Counted from the stretch's first letter, positions 36,725 through 48,366 are shown. The stretch: DNA of 64,000 nucleotides from Acinetobacter sp. LoGeW2-3 (GCF_002688565.1 NZ_CP024011.1:1426001-1490000); one strand, 5' to 3'. The notes: generated from the sequence alone by a model not told the origin. Translations and numbers: made by a program.

Positions 36725-37804
36725 ATGCAAACCTTACATGTCGAACTCGGTGAACGTCGTTACCCAATTTTTATTGGCAGTGGCTTAAATCCTCAAGAAC
36801 TGCTTGAGCCTTATATTCATGGCAAACAAGTGATGATTGTCAGTAATGACACGGTGGCACCACTATATCTAGAACATTATAAAACGGCTTTAGAAGACCT
36901 AGGTAAAACAGTTGAGACCTGTATTCTGCCTGATGGTGAGAAATTCAAAAATGTCGAACATCTGAATCTGATTTTTGATGCATTACTTGAAGCCGGTTTT
37001 AATCGTGATTGTACGGTTTTGGCACTGGGCGGCGGTGTGATTGGTGATATGGCTGGCTTTGCCTCAGCCTGTTTTCAGCGTGGGGTTTACTTTATACAAG
37101 TACCTACGACCTTACTTTCACAAGTGGATTCCAGTGTTGGCGGTAAAACTGGGATTAACCATCCACTGGGAAAAAACATGATTGGTGCTTTCCAGCAGCC
37201 ACAAGTGGTGCTGGCAGATATGTCTCAGTTATCAACCTTGCCTGACCGTGAACTATCAGCTGGTCTTGCGGAAGTCATTAAATATGCCTTACTTGGTGAT
37301 GAAGATTTTCTGGTTTGGCTGGAAGCCAATATGAAAGGTTTGATTGGACGGAGTGAGCAGTTACTTGCTGAAGCCGTCTATCGTTCATGTGCACATAAAG
37401 CCCGTATTGTAGCGAATGATGAGAAAGAGCAGGGTGAGCGTGCGTTATTGAATCTCGGTCATACTTTTGGTCATGCCATCGAATCTTATCTGGGCTATGG
37501 TGAATGGCTGCATGGTGAAGCAGTTGCGACCGGTATGGTCATGGCAGCCGATCTGTCACAACGCATGGGCTGGATTTTGGAAGCCGATGTTGAGCGTACA
37601 AAAAAAATCATTTCTCGTGCCAAACTCCCGATAGTTTGTCCTAAAATTCCTCTGGATGATTTCCTGGGCTATATGGCGCATGATAAAAAAGTCCTGAATG
37701 GACAGTTGCGTCTGGTTTTATTAAAGAAATTAGGCCAGGCCATTATCACCCGAGACTTTGATGTAGAATTGATGAAACAGGCCATTTTGGCCAATCAGGT
37801 ATAG
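36725..37804 (+). CDS. aroB: 3-dehydroquinate synthase
   Basis: An NAD- and zinc-dependent enzyme of about 359 residues, the second step of the shikimate pathway. Motifs are [44 protein letters not shown] and the metal site GHTFGHAIE with a later [10 protein letters not shown]. The ATG at 36725 ([14 protein letters not shown]) is where homology begins; an upstream in-frame start at 36704 is possible. It lies 27 bases after aroK. Confidence 0.95.
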   Translation: MQTLHVELGERRYPIFIGSGLNPQELLEPYIHGKQVMIVSNDTVAPLYLEHYKTALEDLGKTVETCILPDGEKFKNVEHLNLIFDALLEAGFNRDCTVLALGGGVIGDMAGFASACFQRGVYFIQVPTTLLSQVDSSVGGKTGINHPLGKNMIGAFQQPQVVLADMSQLSTLPDRELSAGLAEVIKYALLGDEDFLVWLEANMKGLIGRSEQLLAEAVYRSCAHKARIVANDEKEQGERALLNLGHTFGHAIESYLGYGEWLHGEAVATGMVMAADLSQRMGWILEADVERTKKIISRAKLPIVCPKIPLDDFLGYMAHDKKVLNGQLRLVLLKKLGQAIITRDFDVELMKQAILANQV

Positions 37805-37817
37805 GTAATTTTAGAAA

Positions 37818-38660
37818 ATGACAGCACTCCACACGCCATGGCAAAAGATTCAGCATTATTTTTGGCTGGTCAGTGCGGTAGGCTGTCTTTTTATTGCGCT
37901 CATTTTTTGGGCAATTACCGATAAAGATGAAGTCATTCCAGTAGAAAAAAAACCTGAAACTGAGGTTGAACTACTGATCCAACCTGAAAAAGTGGCTTCA
38001 ATGACCCATCTTGGTGCATTAAATGATGAGGTTCATCCGCTTGATATGACGACACGCACCATTGTGAATGCAAACCATGAAGCTGAATTTCGTGGTACCA
38101 AGTATGTCACTCAGTTTAAAAATCAGTATGCGATTGAGCTATTTCGGGTTTCTGATGAAATCATCATCAAAAATTTCTTAAGAAAACAGGTAGACCGTAA
38201 TAAATTCATTTATTTACGTCTATCTGGCGAAAATATGCCAGAGCAATATGTATTGCTCTATGGTGCTTATAAATCAGCGAATGAAGCGAAGCAGGCACTG
38301 GATCATCTGAATATGGGTTTACCAAAATCAGTTAAACCAGCGGTGCAGCAAATTCAGGATTATCAACCTTATGTGAATAACATGGGTTCTGATGAACTGA
38401 CCTCTAATCAGAAGCTATATGAGGTACGCTTGAAAAATGTGCCTTTACCTAAAGTGGAAGAATCAGTTGCTCCTAAACCACAGACCCAGTCATCCTTGAA
38501 TACGCAAAGTACCACCAGTACCACCATTGTTCGTCGTGATTCGGAAGGGAATGTGGTAGATGTGCAGAAGTCTGAAAGTGCCTTACCATCAGCACCACGT
38601 AATCCACAGAATGGTCAGCAACGCACTGAAGAACAAGAGATCAGTGATCCTTTTAACTAA
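37818..38660 (+). CDS. Single-pass membrane protein, SPOR/DamX-like position
   Basis: A 280-residue protein with a cytoplasmic N-terminus, one transmembrane helix (about 16-37) and a periplasmic region. A segment near residues 95-165 (YVTQFKNQYAIELFRVSD, then YVLLYGAYKSANEAKQALDHL) has the pattern of a SPOR peptidoglycan-binding domain. The C-terminus is a low-complexity Ser/Thr/Gln/Pro tail. Between aroB and gltB in Pseudomonas and relatives sits the DamX-like division protein, which supports this call. Sequence similarity to DamX itself is not obvious. Confidence 0.7.
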   Translation: MTALHTPWQKIQHYFWLVSAVGCLFIALIFWAITDKDEVIPVEKKPETEVELLIQPEKVASMTHLGALNDEVHPLDMTTRTIVNANHEAEFRGTKYVTQFKNQYAIELFRVSDEIIIKNFLRKQVDRNKFIYLRLSGENMPEQYVLLYGAYKSANEAKQALDHLNMGLPKSVKPAVQQIQDYQPYVNNMGSDELTSNQKLYEVRLKNVPLPKVEESVAPKPQTQSSLNTQSTTSTTIVRRDSEGNVVDVQKSESALPSAPRNPQNGQQRTEEQEISDPFN

Positions 38661-38669
38661 GGCAAATTT

Positions 38670-38697
38670 GGGTGCGGGCTAAAATAGCGCACCCTTT
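38670..38697 (+). terminator. Hairpin ending the pilMNOPQ-aroKB operon
   Basis: GGGTGC and GCACCC pair around an inner GCTA/TAGC stem with a 2-base bulge, followed by CTTTATAA. It is a strong hairpin with a weak T run, 10 bases after the stop. Confidence 0.5.
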
Positions 38698-38818
38698 ATA
38701 AGAAAATGCCATAAATGAGCGCTTTTGGTGCAAAAAATACACAATAAAAAAGATGCCTCTGTTTCTAAAATTTGCTAAATCTTTGTCATTGGTATTGTTT
38801 TTGTCTTGGTGCATCAAG

Positions 38819-38836
38819 TTGGCATGTTATTTGCTT
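38819..38836 (+). promoter_or_regulatory. Sigma-54 (RpoN) promoter for gltB
   Basis: TTGGCATG-TTAT-TTGCTT matches the -24/-12 consensus (TTGGCACG-N4-TTGCW) with one change and exact GG-N10-GC spacing. Transcription would begin near 38845. Sigma-54 control fits a nitrogen-assimilation gene. Confidence 0.75.
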
Positions 38837-39115
38837 AATTGGTGCATGAATTGAATTAATCTCCCTGTTTTGGCGCGAAAATGATTCGATGATTATGCGT
38901 AAGTGTCACATTTAGTCGTTATTTTTATGTGATTTCTGAGTCTCTTAAACTTTATTTTTCATGCATATCAACCTGAAAAGGTTTATCTTCAAAGTGTGAA
39001 GAAGAGTTTTGCTCTGCTGATAGAAATTTCCTCGAAAGTGAATTGGACGCCATCGCAAAGACGGATTTAGATTGTTTAACAGCCCGCCAGGGCTTTGTGA
39101 TAAGAAGGGTACGCT

Positions 39116-42100
39116 ATGCACATGCCATCGCCTAATAATGTAGCTCCCGCTCAAGGTTTATACCAACCGGATGAGTTTAAAGATAACTGTGGTTTCGGTT
39201 TGATCGCCCATATGCAGGGTGATGCAAGCCATGATCTCGTCAAGACCGCAATTCATAGTTTAAGTTGTATGACCCACCGTGGTGGTATTGCCGCAGATGG
39301 TAAGACCGGTGATGGATGTGGTTTGCTACTGGCTATGCCAAAAGAATTCTTCCGCGAAGAAGCAAAACGTTTAAGTGATATTACCTTAAGCGAAATTTTT
39401 GCTGTGGGTACAATCTTCCTGAATCTGGATCCAGCACTTGCGGCACATGCAAAACAAGTATTGACCAAAGAAATTGAAGAAGAAGGTTGCCGTGTTATTG
39501 CATGGCGTGTGGTACCTACTAATAATGATGCACTGGGTGAGATTGCAATGCAGTCTCTGCCTGCTTTTGAGCAGATCATCGTGAACTGCCCAATTGGTGT
39601 AACTGAAGTTGAATTCAACCGTAAGTTATTCCTAGCGCGTCGTCGTGCCGAGCAGAAACTGACAAACGATCCATACTTCTATGTGACAACTTTATGCTCA
39701 ACTGTGATTAGCTATAAAGGTTTGATGATGCCAGCAGCGATTGCTGACTTCTATACGGATCTGGCTGATGAGCGTCTGGCTTCACATATTGTGGTCTTCC
39801 ACCAACGTTTCTCTACCAATACATTGCCACGCTGGCCATTGGCGCAGCCATTCCGTTACCTGGCACACAATGGTGAAATTAATACCATTACGGCTAACCG
39901 TAACTGGGCGATGGCGCGTACACCTAAATTTGAAAACCCGTTACTGCCAGGTTTGACTGAGCTGAATCCAATCGTGAACCGTACAGGTTCGGATTCTTCT
40001 AGTCTCGACAATATGCTGGAAATCCTGGTAGGTGGTGGTATGGACCTGTTCCGTGCGCTACGTATGTTGGTTCCACCCGCTTGGCAAAACGTTGAAACTT
40101 TAGATGCTGACTTACGTGCTTTCTACGAGTTCAACTCAAAACACATGGAAGCATGGGATGGCCCTGCAGGCTTGGTAATTCAGGATGGTCGTCATGCGAT
40201 CTGTATGCTGGATCGTAATGGTCTGCGTCCAGCGCGTTGGGTAGTCACTAAAAATGGTTACATCACTCTTGCATCTGAAATCGGTGTATGGGGCTATGAA
40301 CCTGAAGATGTCGTATCTAAAGGTCGTGTTGGTCCAGGTCAGATTCTGGTTGTAGATACCTTAACTGGTAAAGTGCTGGATACTCAGGATGTGAACCATC
40401 ACCTGAAACGTATGCGTCCATACCGTGAATGGCTGCGTGAAAACTCAGTACGTCTACAAGGTAGCCCTGAACTTGAAGAATATCTGTGCGATCAAGGCTT
40501 GAAAGGCGATAACCTGAAAGCAGCACAGAAAATGTTCATGGTGACTTTTGAAGAACGTGACCAATTATTGCGTCCAATCGCAGAAAGCGGCCAGGAAGCT
40601 GTTGGTTCAATGGGTGATGATACGCCAATGGCTGTGCTATCACGTCAGGTACGTCACGTATCCGATTACTTCCGTCAACAGTTTGCGCAGGTAACTAATC
40701 CGCCAATCGATCCATTACGTGAATCGATCGTGATGTCACTGGAAACCTGTTTTGGTCGTGAACAGAATGTATTTGAGCAAAGCCCAGAACATGCAGACCG
40801 CTTGATTGTATCAAGTCCTGTATTGTCTAACTCAAAAATGCATCAGATCCGTACCATCGGCCGTAAAGGCTACGAAATTGCGGACATTGACCTGAACTAC
40901 CCAGAATCTGAAGGTCTTGAGGCAGCGATTGCACGTATCTGTGAAGAATCGGCACAAGCAATCCGTGAAGGTAAAACTTTATTGGTGCTTTCAGACAAGA
41001 AAATCCGTGAAGGTTATCTGCCAGCAAATGCCGTGATGGTCACTGGTGCTGTACACCATCATCTGATCAATACTGGTCTGCGTACAGATGCCAACCTGAT
41101 TATCGAAACTGGTTTTGCTCGTGATCCCCACCAATTTGCAGTACTTCTTGGCTTTGGCGCGACAGCGATCTATCCATACCTAGCGTATGACGTGATCAGT
41201 GACCTGGTAGCGAAAGGTGAATTACTGGGTGATCCGGTCTATGCACAAAACAATTTCCGTAAGGGTATTGAAAAAGGCTTGTTGAAAGTCCTGTCTAAGA
41301 TGGGTATTTCAACGGTTGCTTCTTATCGTGGCGGTCAGCTGTTTGAAGCTGTCGGTTTATCTAATGAAGTGGTAAATAAATGCTTCGTTGGCGTACCAAG
41401 CCGTATTCAAGGTGCAACATTTGTAGATCTGGAAAATGACCAGAAACAATTGGCAGATATTGCGTGGAAAAACCGTAAGCCGATTGATCAAGGTGGCTTG
41501 CTGAAATTCGTATTCGGCAAGGAATATCATGCATTTAATCCGGACGTGATCAACTCGCTGCACAAAGCGGTTCGTTCTGGTAATTATGCTGACTTTAAAG
41601 AATATGCAGAACTTGTGAATAATCGTCCGATCGCCACCATCCGTGACTTATTCAAACTGAAAACAGACAATTCGATTGCACTGGATCAAGTGGAATCTGT
41701 GGAAGAGATCCTGCCTCGCTTTGACTCTGCGGGTATGTCTTTAGGTGCATTGTCACCTGAAGCACACGAAGCGATTGCGATTGCCATGAACACCATTGGC
41801 GGTCGTTCAAACTCAGGTGAGGGCGGTGAAGATCCAGCGCGTTACGGTACCATCCGTAACTCGAAAATCAAACAAATTGCATCGGGCCGTTTTGGTGTGA
41901 CTCCTGCTTATTTAACTTCAGCAGAAGTCCTTCAAATTAAAGTCGCGCAAGGTGCAAAACCAGGTGAAGGTGGCCAGTTGCCGGGCGGTAAAGTAAACGG
42001 TCTGATTGCTCGTTTACGTTACTCTGTACCAGGTGTAACCCTCATTTCGCCACCACCGCATCATGACATCTATTCAATTGAAGATTTATCACAGTTGATC

Positions 42101-43597
42101 TTCGATTTAAAACAAGTTAACCCACAGGCGATGGTGTCAGTTAAGCTTGTTTCTGAACCAGGTGTTGGTACGATTGCGGCAGGTGTAGCGAAAGCCTATG
42201 CTGACTTCATTACCATTTCTGGTTATGACGGCGGTACAGCGGCTTCTCCACTTTCCTCTATTCACCATGCAGGTTCACCTTGGGAACTTGGTCTAAGTGA
42301 AGCGCATCAAGCACTTCGTGTAAATGACCTGCGTGGCAAAGTGCGTGTACAGACAGATGGTGGTCTGAAAACTGGTCTGGACGTTGTGAAAGCAGCAATT
42401 CTAGGTGCAGAAAGCTTCGGCTTCGGTTCTACACCGATGATCGCTTTAGGTTGTAAATACCTGCGTATCTGTCACTTGAACAACTGTGCAACTGGTGTAG
42501 CAACTCAGCAAGATCACTTGCGTCAAGAACACTACATCGGCGAACCAGAAATGCTGATCAACTTCTTCACCTTCATTGCTGAAGAAACACGTGAATGGTT
42601 GGCAGCGTTGGGTGTATCAAGTCTGAAAGATTTGATTGGTCGTACCGACTTGCTTGAAGTTTTACCAGGCGAAACTGATAAGCACGCACATCTAGACTTA
42701 AGTAAATTATTTGAGTCACATCCAGCTGCTGAAGGTAAAGCGCAGTACTGTGAAGTTCAGGGTAATGCACCGTTTGACAAAGGTATCCTTGCTGAGAAAA
42801 TGGTAGAAGAAATTCTGCCAGTGATTGAGGCAGGTACAGGCGGTGAATATAGCTATACCATTGGTAACTGTGACCGTTCGATTGGTGCGCGTCTGTCAGG
42901 TGAGATTGCTAAACGTTATGGCAACCTCAGCATGGAAGCACATCCAGTTAAAGTGAACTTGCTGGGTACAGCGGGTCAATCACTGGGTGTATGGAATGCC
43001 GGTGGTCTGCATATCAGCCTTGAAGGCGATGCGAATGACTACGTGGGTAAAGGTATGGCAGGTGGTCGTATCTCGATCTTCCCGCCAAAAGGTTCGCCAT
43101 TCCAGACTCAAAACACTGCGATCATTGGTAACACCTGTCTGTATGGCGCAACTGGCGGTAAGCTGTTTGCAGCAGGTACAGCAGGTGAGCGTTTCGCAGT
43201 ACGTAACTCAGGTGCCTTTGCAGTGATTGAAGGTGCGGGCGACCACTGCTGTGAATATATGACTGGCGGTATCGTGACTGTACTTGGTAAGGTAGGTCAT
43301 AACTTCGGTGCAGGTATGACCGGTGGGTTTGCCTACGTACTTGATCTGGATAATGACTTCGTTGACCATTACAACCATGAACTGATTGAGCTGAATCGTA
43401 TTTCTACTGAAGCGATGGAAGAGCACAAAGCGTTCTTGGGTCGTATCCTGGATGAACATATTAAAGAAACAGGTAGTGCTTGGGCGTACAAGATCCGCCA
43501 CGAGTTTGACTTCTACAGCCGTAAGTTCTGGTTGGTAAAACCAAAAGCTGCCAACTTGCAAACGCTGTTGAAAACAACTCAAGCTGATCCACAATAA
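39116..43597 (+). CDS. gltB: Glutamate synthase large subunit
   Basis: The 1493-residue alpha subunit of NADPH-GOGAT, which makes two glutamates from glutamine and 2-oxoglutarate. Class II glutaminase Cys 25 ([10 protein letters not shown]) lies after a 24-residue propeptide. The central domain follows, then the FMN domain ([48 protein letters not shown]). The 3Fe-4S site is CRH-type [13 protein letters not shown], and the C-terminal beta-helix is rich in Gly ([11 protein letters not shown]). The ATG at 39116 has AAGGG six bases upstream. It pairs with gltD 72 bases downstream. Confidence 0.96.
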   Translation: MHMPSPNNVAPAQGLYQPDEFKDNCGFGLIAHMQGDASHDLVKTAIHSLSCMTHRGGIAADGKTGDGCGLLLAMPKEFFREEAKRLSDITLSEIFAVGTIFLNLDPALAAHAKQVLTKEIEEEGCRVIAWRVVPTNNDALGEIAMQSLPAFEQIIVNCPIGVTEVEFNRKLFLARRRAEQKLTNDPYFYVTTLCSTVISYKGLMMPAAIADFYTDLADERLASHIVVFHQRFSTNTLPRWPLAQPFRYLAHNGEINTITANRNWAMARTPKFENPLLPGLTELNPIVNRTGSDSSSLDNMLEILVGGGMDLFRALRMLVPPAWQNVETLDADLRAFYEFNSKHMEAWDGPAGLVIQDGRHAICMLDRNGLRPARWVVTKNGYITLASEIGVWGYEPEDVVSKGRVGPGQILVVDTLTGKVLDTQDVNHHLKRMRPYREWLRENSVRLQGSPELEEYLCDQGLKGDNLKAAQKMFMVTFEERDQLLRPIAESGQEAVGSMGDDTPMAVLSRQVRHVSDYFRQQFAQVTNPPIDPLRESIVMSLETCFGREQNVFEQSPEHADRLIVSSPVLSNSKMHQIRTIGRKGYEIADIDLNYPESEGLEAAIARICEESAQAIREGKTLLVLSDKKIREGYLPANAVMVTGAVHHHLINTGLRTDANLIIETGFARDPHQFAVLLGFGATAIYPYLAYDVISDLVAKGELLGDPVYAQNNFRKGIEKGLLKVLSKMGISTVASYRGGQLFEAVGLSNEVVNKCFVGVPSRIQGATFVDLENDQKQLADIAWKNRKPIDQGGLLKFVFGKEYHAFNPDVINSLHKAVRSGNYADFKEYAELVNNRPIATIRDLFKLKTDNSIALDQVESVEEILPRFDSAGMSLGALSPEAHEAIAIAMNTIGGRSNSGEGGEDPARYGTIRNSKIKQIASGRFGVTPAYLTSAEVLQIKVAQGAKPGEGGQLPGGKVNGLIARLRYSVPGVTLISPPPHHDIYSIEDLSQLIFDLKQVNPQAMVSVKLVSEPGVGTIAAGVAKAYADFITISGYDGGTAASPLSSIHHAGSPWELGLSEAHQALRVNDLRGKVRVQTDGGLKTGLDVVKAAILGAESFGFGSTPMIALGCKYLRICHLNNCATGVATQQDHLRQEHYIGEPEMLINFFTFIAEETREWLAALGVSSLKDLIGRTDLLEVLPGETDKHAHLDLSKLFESHPAAEGKAQYCEVQGNAPFDKGILAEKMVEEILPVIEAGTGGEYSYTIGNCDRSIGARLSGEIAKRYGNLSMEAHPVKVNLLGTAGQSLGVWNAGGLHISLEGDANDYVGKGMAGGRISIFPPKGSPFQTQNTAIIGNTCLYGATGGKLFAAGTAGERFAVRNSGAFAVIEGAGDHCCEYMTGGIVTVLGKVGHNFGAGMTGGFAYVLDLDNDFVDHYNHELIELNRISTEAMEEHKAFLGRILDEHIKETGSAWAYKIRHEFDFYSRKFWLVKPKAANLQTLLKTTQADPQ

Positions 43598-45091
<1,494 letters not shown>

Positions 45092-45111
45092 TACCCTTTA
45101 GATAAACCTCT

Positions 45112-45139
45112 AAAAACCCGCATCATTGCGGGTTTTTTT
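45112..45139 (+). terminator. Terminator after gltBD
   Basis: The stem AAAAACCCGCA/TGCGGGTTTTT (loop TCAT) with a 7-T run begins 21 bases after the gltD stop. Confidence 0.9.
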
Positions 45140-45276
45140 ATATCTGCATTTTTAAATAATTGAGCTGATTAGCCTAAAATCTGAATATATAAATTTATAA
45201 AAAATAACAAAACCGTTAGAAAATATGTTTAAAATCAAATTAATTATAGAAATAAAATCAAAGAATTGAGGAAGAA

Positions 45277-45870
45277 ATGATGAATGCTTTACGAAAATCA
45301 TTGTCAATTTTAATACTTGCCGGGAGTTTATCTTTAACAGGTTGTGGTTATAACACCTTACAGGTCAAGGATGAGGCGGTGACTGCGGCTTGGTCAGAAG
45401 TACAGAACCAGTATCAGCGCCGTGCTGATCTTGTGCCAAATCTAGTCAATGTGGTGAAAGGCTATGCCGCACATGAAGAGCAGGTACTGACTGAAGTGAC
45501 TCAGGCACGTGCCAATGTGGCTGGTCTCAAAGTAGATAAAGAAGTGCTAGAAGATCCCGAATTGTTCCAGCGCTATCAGGAAGCTCAGTCTCAGATGACC
45601 AGTGCTTTGTCACGTTTATTAGCTGTAACTGAAAATTATCCAGACTTAAAAGCCAATGAACAGTTCCGTGATTTACAGGTACAGCTGGAAGGGACGGAAA
45701 ACCGGATTGCTGTGGCACGTAACCGTTACATCACCACTGTTCAGGACTTTAACTCTTACGCACGTCAGTTCCCGCAAGTGATGACAGCAAAAGTCATTGG
45801 TATGGATACCAAGCCAAACTTTAGTGCCGAGCAAAGTGCCCAGACTGCACCTACCGTTTCTTTTGAATAA
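45277..45870 (+). CDS. lemA: LemA family lipoprotein
   Basis: A 197-residue lipoprotein with the lipobox LTGC (Cys 23). The mature part is an antiparallel helical bundle (VKDEAVTAAWSEVQNQYQRRADLVPNL is the family signature start, then VTENYPDLKANEQFRDLQ and ENRIAVARNRY). The role is not well defined; in many bacteria it is encoded with TPM-domain proteins, as here. Two adjacent ATGs (45277, 45280) follow GAGGAAG. The next gene starts 30 bases later. Confidence 0.92.
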   Translation: MMNALRKSLSILILAGSLSLTGCGYNTLQVKDEAVTAAWSEVQNQYQRRADLVPNLVNVVKGYAAHEEQVLTEVTQARANVAGLKVDKEVLEDPELFQRYQEAQSQMTSALSRLLAVTENYPDLKANEQFRDLQVQLEGTENRIAVARNRYITTVQDFNSYARQFPQVMTAKVIGMDTKPNFSAEQSAQTAPTVSFE

Positions 45871-45900
45871 AGACTAGATTCTAAAAACAGGTAAAGAACG

Positions 45901-46962
45901 ATGCTAAAAATACTGCTGAAATCTATGGCGCTGTTGGTGCTCATGCTGGGCATGGGCGTGACACTGCCTGTTTCAGCAGAAACCGCGACAGCGACAGATC
46001 AGGAAACTGAAGAGATCGTTGTTGCGCGGGAAGTTTTGCAAAGACAAAATCAGGCCAGTTCATCGTCATCTACATCTACATCTGCTGCTGAAACTGAGAA
46101 TGAAGTTACTTCGCCACAGATTACCAATGATATGGCCGAAGGGCAGTTGCAGCGTGATTTGCCCAGTATGAATGAGCCTGTCATTGACCAGGCCAACTTG
46201 CTCAGTCCGGCGGAAAAGCAGCAGCTAAGCCAGCGTATCCTGAAGCTTTATAATGAAGGTAAAGGTCAGATTGGGGTGGTGATTGTACCGACTACCGACC
46301 AGGAAGATATCTTTAGCTATTCTATGCGTGTCGCTGAGGCCTGGCAGCTGGGTTCAGCCAAACGTGATAATGGTTTATTGATGACTATTGCCATTAATGA
46401 CCGCCGTATTCAGATCCTAACGGGTTATGGTTTGGAAGGCGTGCTACCGGATATTGTGACTGGACGTATTATTAATGACAAAATCACGCCATATTTTAAG
46501 CAGGGACAGTATGCTCAGGGCATTGATGCCGGACTGGCAGAAATCGAGCGTATTTTAAATCTGGATCCTGAAATTGCAGCCCAAGCTGCAGATGAAATTA
46601 AAGAACGTCATGAACAGGCTTATAAAGCTCAGCAAGCTTCACAAGCAACTTTTGGTGCTGTCATCTTTATTATCATTGCCGGCGTGGTTGCTTCGATGAT
46701 TTTTGGTAGAAAGTTAAGTGCTGCTACCGCTGCCGTAGCTGGTACTGCAGCTGGGCTAGTCAATGGTTTAGGATTGATCGCCAGTCTATTGATTGGTGTA
46801 GGTGTATTTTTTGTTTTGATCACTTCGCTTGCACAGCTGGTCTTACATGCCTTTATGGCAGGCGCAGGCCGTGGCGGTAGCGGCCGCGGTGGTTTTGGTG
46901 GTGGCGGCTTCGGCGGAGGCGGCGGTGGTTTTGGTGGGGGAGGTGCTTCAGGCTCATGGTAA
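45901..46962 (+). CDS. TPM-domain membrane protein (YgcG-like)
   Basis: A 353-residue exported protein. A signal peptide ends near Ala 26, followed by a Ser/Thr/Glu-rich linker, then a TPM domain (PVIDQANLLSPAEKQQLSQRI, GKGQIGVVIVPTT, LLMTIAINDRRIQILTGYGLEG). Two hydrophobic helices follow, and the C-terminus is a Gly/Arg-rich GGFGGGG tail. TPM domains were first described in a plant thylakoid protein and are often found next to LemA; the biochemical role is unclear. It overlaps the following gene by seven bases. Confidence 0.88.
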   Translation: MLKILLKSMALLVLMLGMGVTLPVSAETATATDQETEEIVVAREVLQRQNQASSSSSTSTSAAETENEVTSPQITNDMAEGQLQRDLPSMNEPVIDQANLLSPAEKQQLSQRILKLYNEGKGQIGVVIVPTTDQEDIFSYSMRVAEAWQLGSAKRDNGLLMTIAINDRRIQILTGYGLEGVLPDIVTGRIINDKITPYFKQGQYAQGIDAGLAEIERILNLDPEIAAQAADEIKERHEQAYKAQQASQATFGAVIFIIIAGVVASMIFGRKLSAATAAVAGTAAGLVNGLGLIASLLIGVGVFFVLITSLAQLVLHAFMAGAGRGGSGRGGFGGGGFGGGGGGFGGGGASGSW

Positions 46963-47516
46963 CAACTACAGATACAACAGACATCGTCACACAGCCTAAG
47001 CTGGAAGAGCATGCACAGCCAAGCTTTAAACGCTGGCTGAAACATTTCTTTTATATGCCGGCAACCAAGCGGTTTTTCTCCAGACAAGATCAGCATGCGA
47101 TTGCACTCGCAGTCGAAGAGGCCGAGCATGGGCATGTGGGGGAAATACAGGTGGTGATCGAAGGCTGTTTACCTTCACGATCGGCCTATTATCAGGATAC
47201 GCTTTGTCGTGCCCGCCAGTTGTTTGCTGAACTGGGCGTTTGGGATACCGAATATAATAGCGGTGTACTGCTATATTTAAACCTGTGTGAACATAAAGTT
47301 GAGATTGTGATTGATCGTGGAATTAAGCAAGCAACCACTCAAGATGTCTGGGATAAAATTTGTCAGCGTATCGTTCAATTATTAAGGCAAAAGCAGTTTA
47401 AGCAGGGTGTGATTGCAGGGGTTAAGCAGATTGGAGAGGTTTTGGATCAGTATTATGATCGTCAAATAGAGGATAAAGATAATGAATTGGGGAATAAGCC
47501 GATAATTTTGGGTTAA
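46956..47516 (+). CDS. TPM-domain protein without signal peptide
   Basis: A 186-residue protein with a second TPM domain (RQDQHAIALAVEEAEHGHVGEIQVVIEG, then SGVLLYLNLCEHKVEIVIDRGI and VWDKICQRIVQLLR). There is no signal peptide or transmembrane helix, so it is probably cytoplasmic or peripheral. A basic N-terminal segment (FKRWLKHFFYMPATKRFF) may bind the membrane. The ATG at 46956 lies inside the end of the preceding gene, which shows translational coupling. The product forms a LemA-TPM-TPM set with its two neighbours. Confidence 0.85.
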   Translation: MVTTTDTTDIVTQPKLEEHAQPSFKRWLKHFFYMPATKRFFSRQDQHAIALAVEEAEHGHVGEIQVVIEGCLPSRSAYYQDTLCRARQLFAELGVWDTEYNSGVLLYLNLCEHKVEIVIDRGIKQATTQDVWDKICQRIVQLLRQKQFKQGVIAGVKQIGEVLDQYYDRQIEDKDNELGNKPIILG

Positions 47517-47527
47517 AATAAGATAGA

Positions 47528-47548
47528 AAGTGACATTTTTTGTCACTT
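47528..47548. repeat. Inverted repeat after the lemA operon
   Basis: AAGTGACA-TTTTT-TGTCACTT is a perfect 8-base inverted repeat 12 bases past the stop. No T run follows, so it may be a Rho-dependent or processed 3' end rather than a classical terminator. Confidence 0.4.
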
Positions 47549-47636
47549 ACTTACACAAAAGTATACATAATAGATACAAATAAAAAAATATTTCCTTAAA
47601 CTACTGTTTTTGATGTTAATTTTTATATAATAAAAC

Positions 47637-47653
47637 TTGGCACACTTGCTGCT
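47637..47653 (+). promoter_or_regulatory. Sigma-54 (RpoN) promoter for the pilin gene
   Basis: TTGGCACA-CTTG-CTGCT matches the -24/-12 consensus with exact GG-N10-GC spacing. Transcription would start near 47663, about 50 bases before the pilin start. PilSR/RpoN control of pilA is known in Pseudomonas. Confidence 0.8.
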
Positions 47654-47714
47654 ATATATAAACAAATGCTGATCTCAGCGTTATAAATAAACAAAAACAT
47701 TTGTGGAGAATGTT

Positions 47715-48080
47715 ATGAATACAGTACAAAAGGGTTTTACCCTTATTGAATTAATGATCGTTGTTGCAATTATCGGTATTTTGGCTGCGATTGCGATTCC
47801 TGCATATTCTAACTATACGGCTAAATCGCAGATTAATGCATGTAAAGGAGAAGCTAAGGGCTATGCGAATGCTATTTTGATTGCACTGAGTGAAAATCCA
47901 GATTTGACTGACGATGACGCACCTCAAGCTCCTGCTAACGGTGCTTGTTCTGATCTTACACCAGACCTAACTGCTGATGTGACAGATCAATCGGCTGTAC
48001 TTGTTACTGCTAGTGCTAAAGATAAGGATACAACAGGGATCGAGTGTACGGTTGAGGGTATTTGTACTGCAACGGAATAA
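47715..48080 (+). CDS. pilA: Type IV major pilin-like protein
   Basis: A 121-residue prepilin. The 7-residue leader ends in Gly (MNTVQKG), then the mature [20 protein letters not shown] helix with Glu 5. The mature protein is only about 114 residues, shorter than typical Acinetobacter PilA or ComP (about 135-145). It has four Cys, the first at mature residue 36 and the last two in ECTVEGIC near the C-terminus. It ends in Thr-Glu, not Ser. The start is set by TGGAGAA eight bases upstream of 47715. It lies between its sigma-54 promoter and a terminator, upstream of a pilin oligosaccharyltransferase gene. Confidence 0.88.
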   Translation: MNTVQKGFTLIELMIVVAIIGILAAIAIPAYSNYTAKSQINACKGEAKGYANAILIALSENPDLTDDDAPQAPANGACSDLTPDLTADVTDQSAVLVTASAKDKDTTGIECTVEGICTATE

Positions 48081-48092
48081 TATCTAAAAATA

Positions 48093-48122
48093 AAAAAAAT
48101 GCGCTCTTATGAGCGCATTTTT
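48093..48122 (+). terminator. Terminator after the pilin gene
   Basis: The stem AAAAATGCGCTC/GAGCGCATTTTT (loop TTAT) starts 13 bases after the stop. Confidence 0.9.
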
Positions 48123-48338
48123 AACTTAAAATTCTCAAACAGTAGTCAACCCGTCTGTTCTAATAATTTTTTCTTTGCTGTGGGGCATTTTAAAAAAACT
48201 CTTTGATCCTTTACTTGTTGGATTTTGAATTTAGAAAGGCTATTTTATTTGCTGATTCCCTAGATAATTTTTATTTCTTTTGAGATAAAAATTATTGATT
48301 AATTTCACTTTATATGAAAACTTCAATTATAAGATAGA

Positions 48339-48366
48339 AGCAGATTACCCTTTAATCTGCTTTTTG
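48339..48366 (+). terminator. Second terminator-like hairpin, just before pglL
   Basis: AGCAGATTA-CCCTT-TAATCTGCT is followed by a T run, 38 bases before the pglL start. It would end any transcript arising in the spacer, or attenuate pglL. Confidence 0.55.

Larger units (their letters stand above)
38661..39115. other. 455-base gltB upstream region
   Basis: It contains the operon terminator, three exact TTGGTGCA copies (38725, 38806, 38839), a sigma-54 promoter (38819-38836) and a leader of about 270 bases. That leader has a small AGCCC/GGGCT hairpin (39081-39094) just before the ribosome site. No ORF of useful length with a ribosome site is present. Confidence 0.6.

Noticed and set aside
38889-38915. 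Very short ATG frames in the gltB leader (8 and 12 codons)
   Set aside because: None has a ribosome site or an end position coupled to gltB, unlike the ettA leader frame.
46629-47135. A 168-codon minus-strand frame rich in Pro
   Set aside because: The Pro run is just the complement of the Gly-rich tail of the TPM protein.
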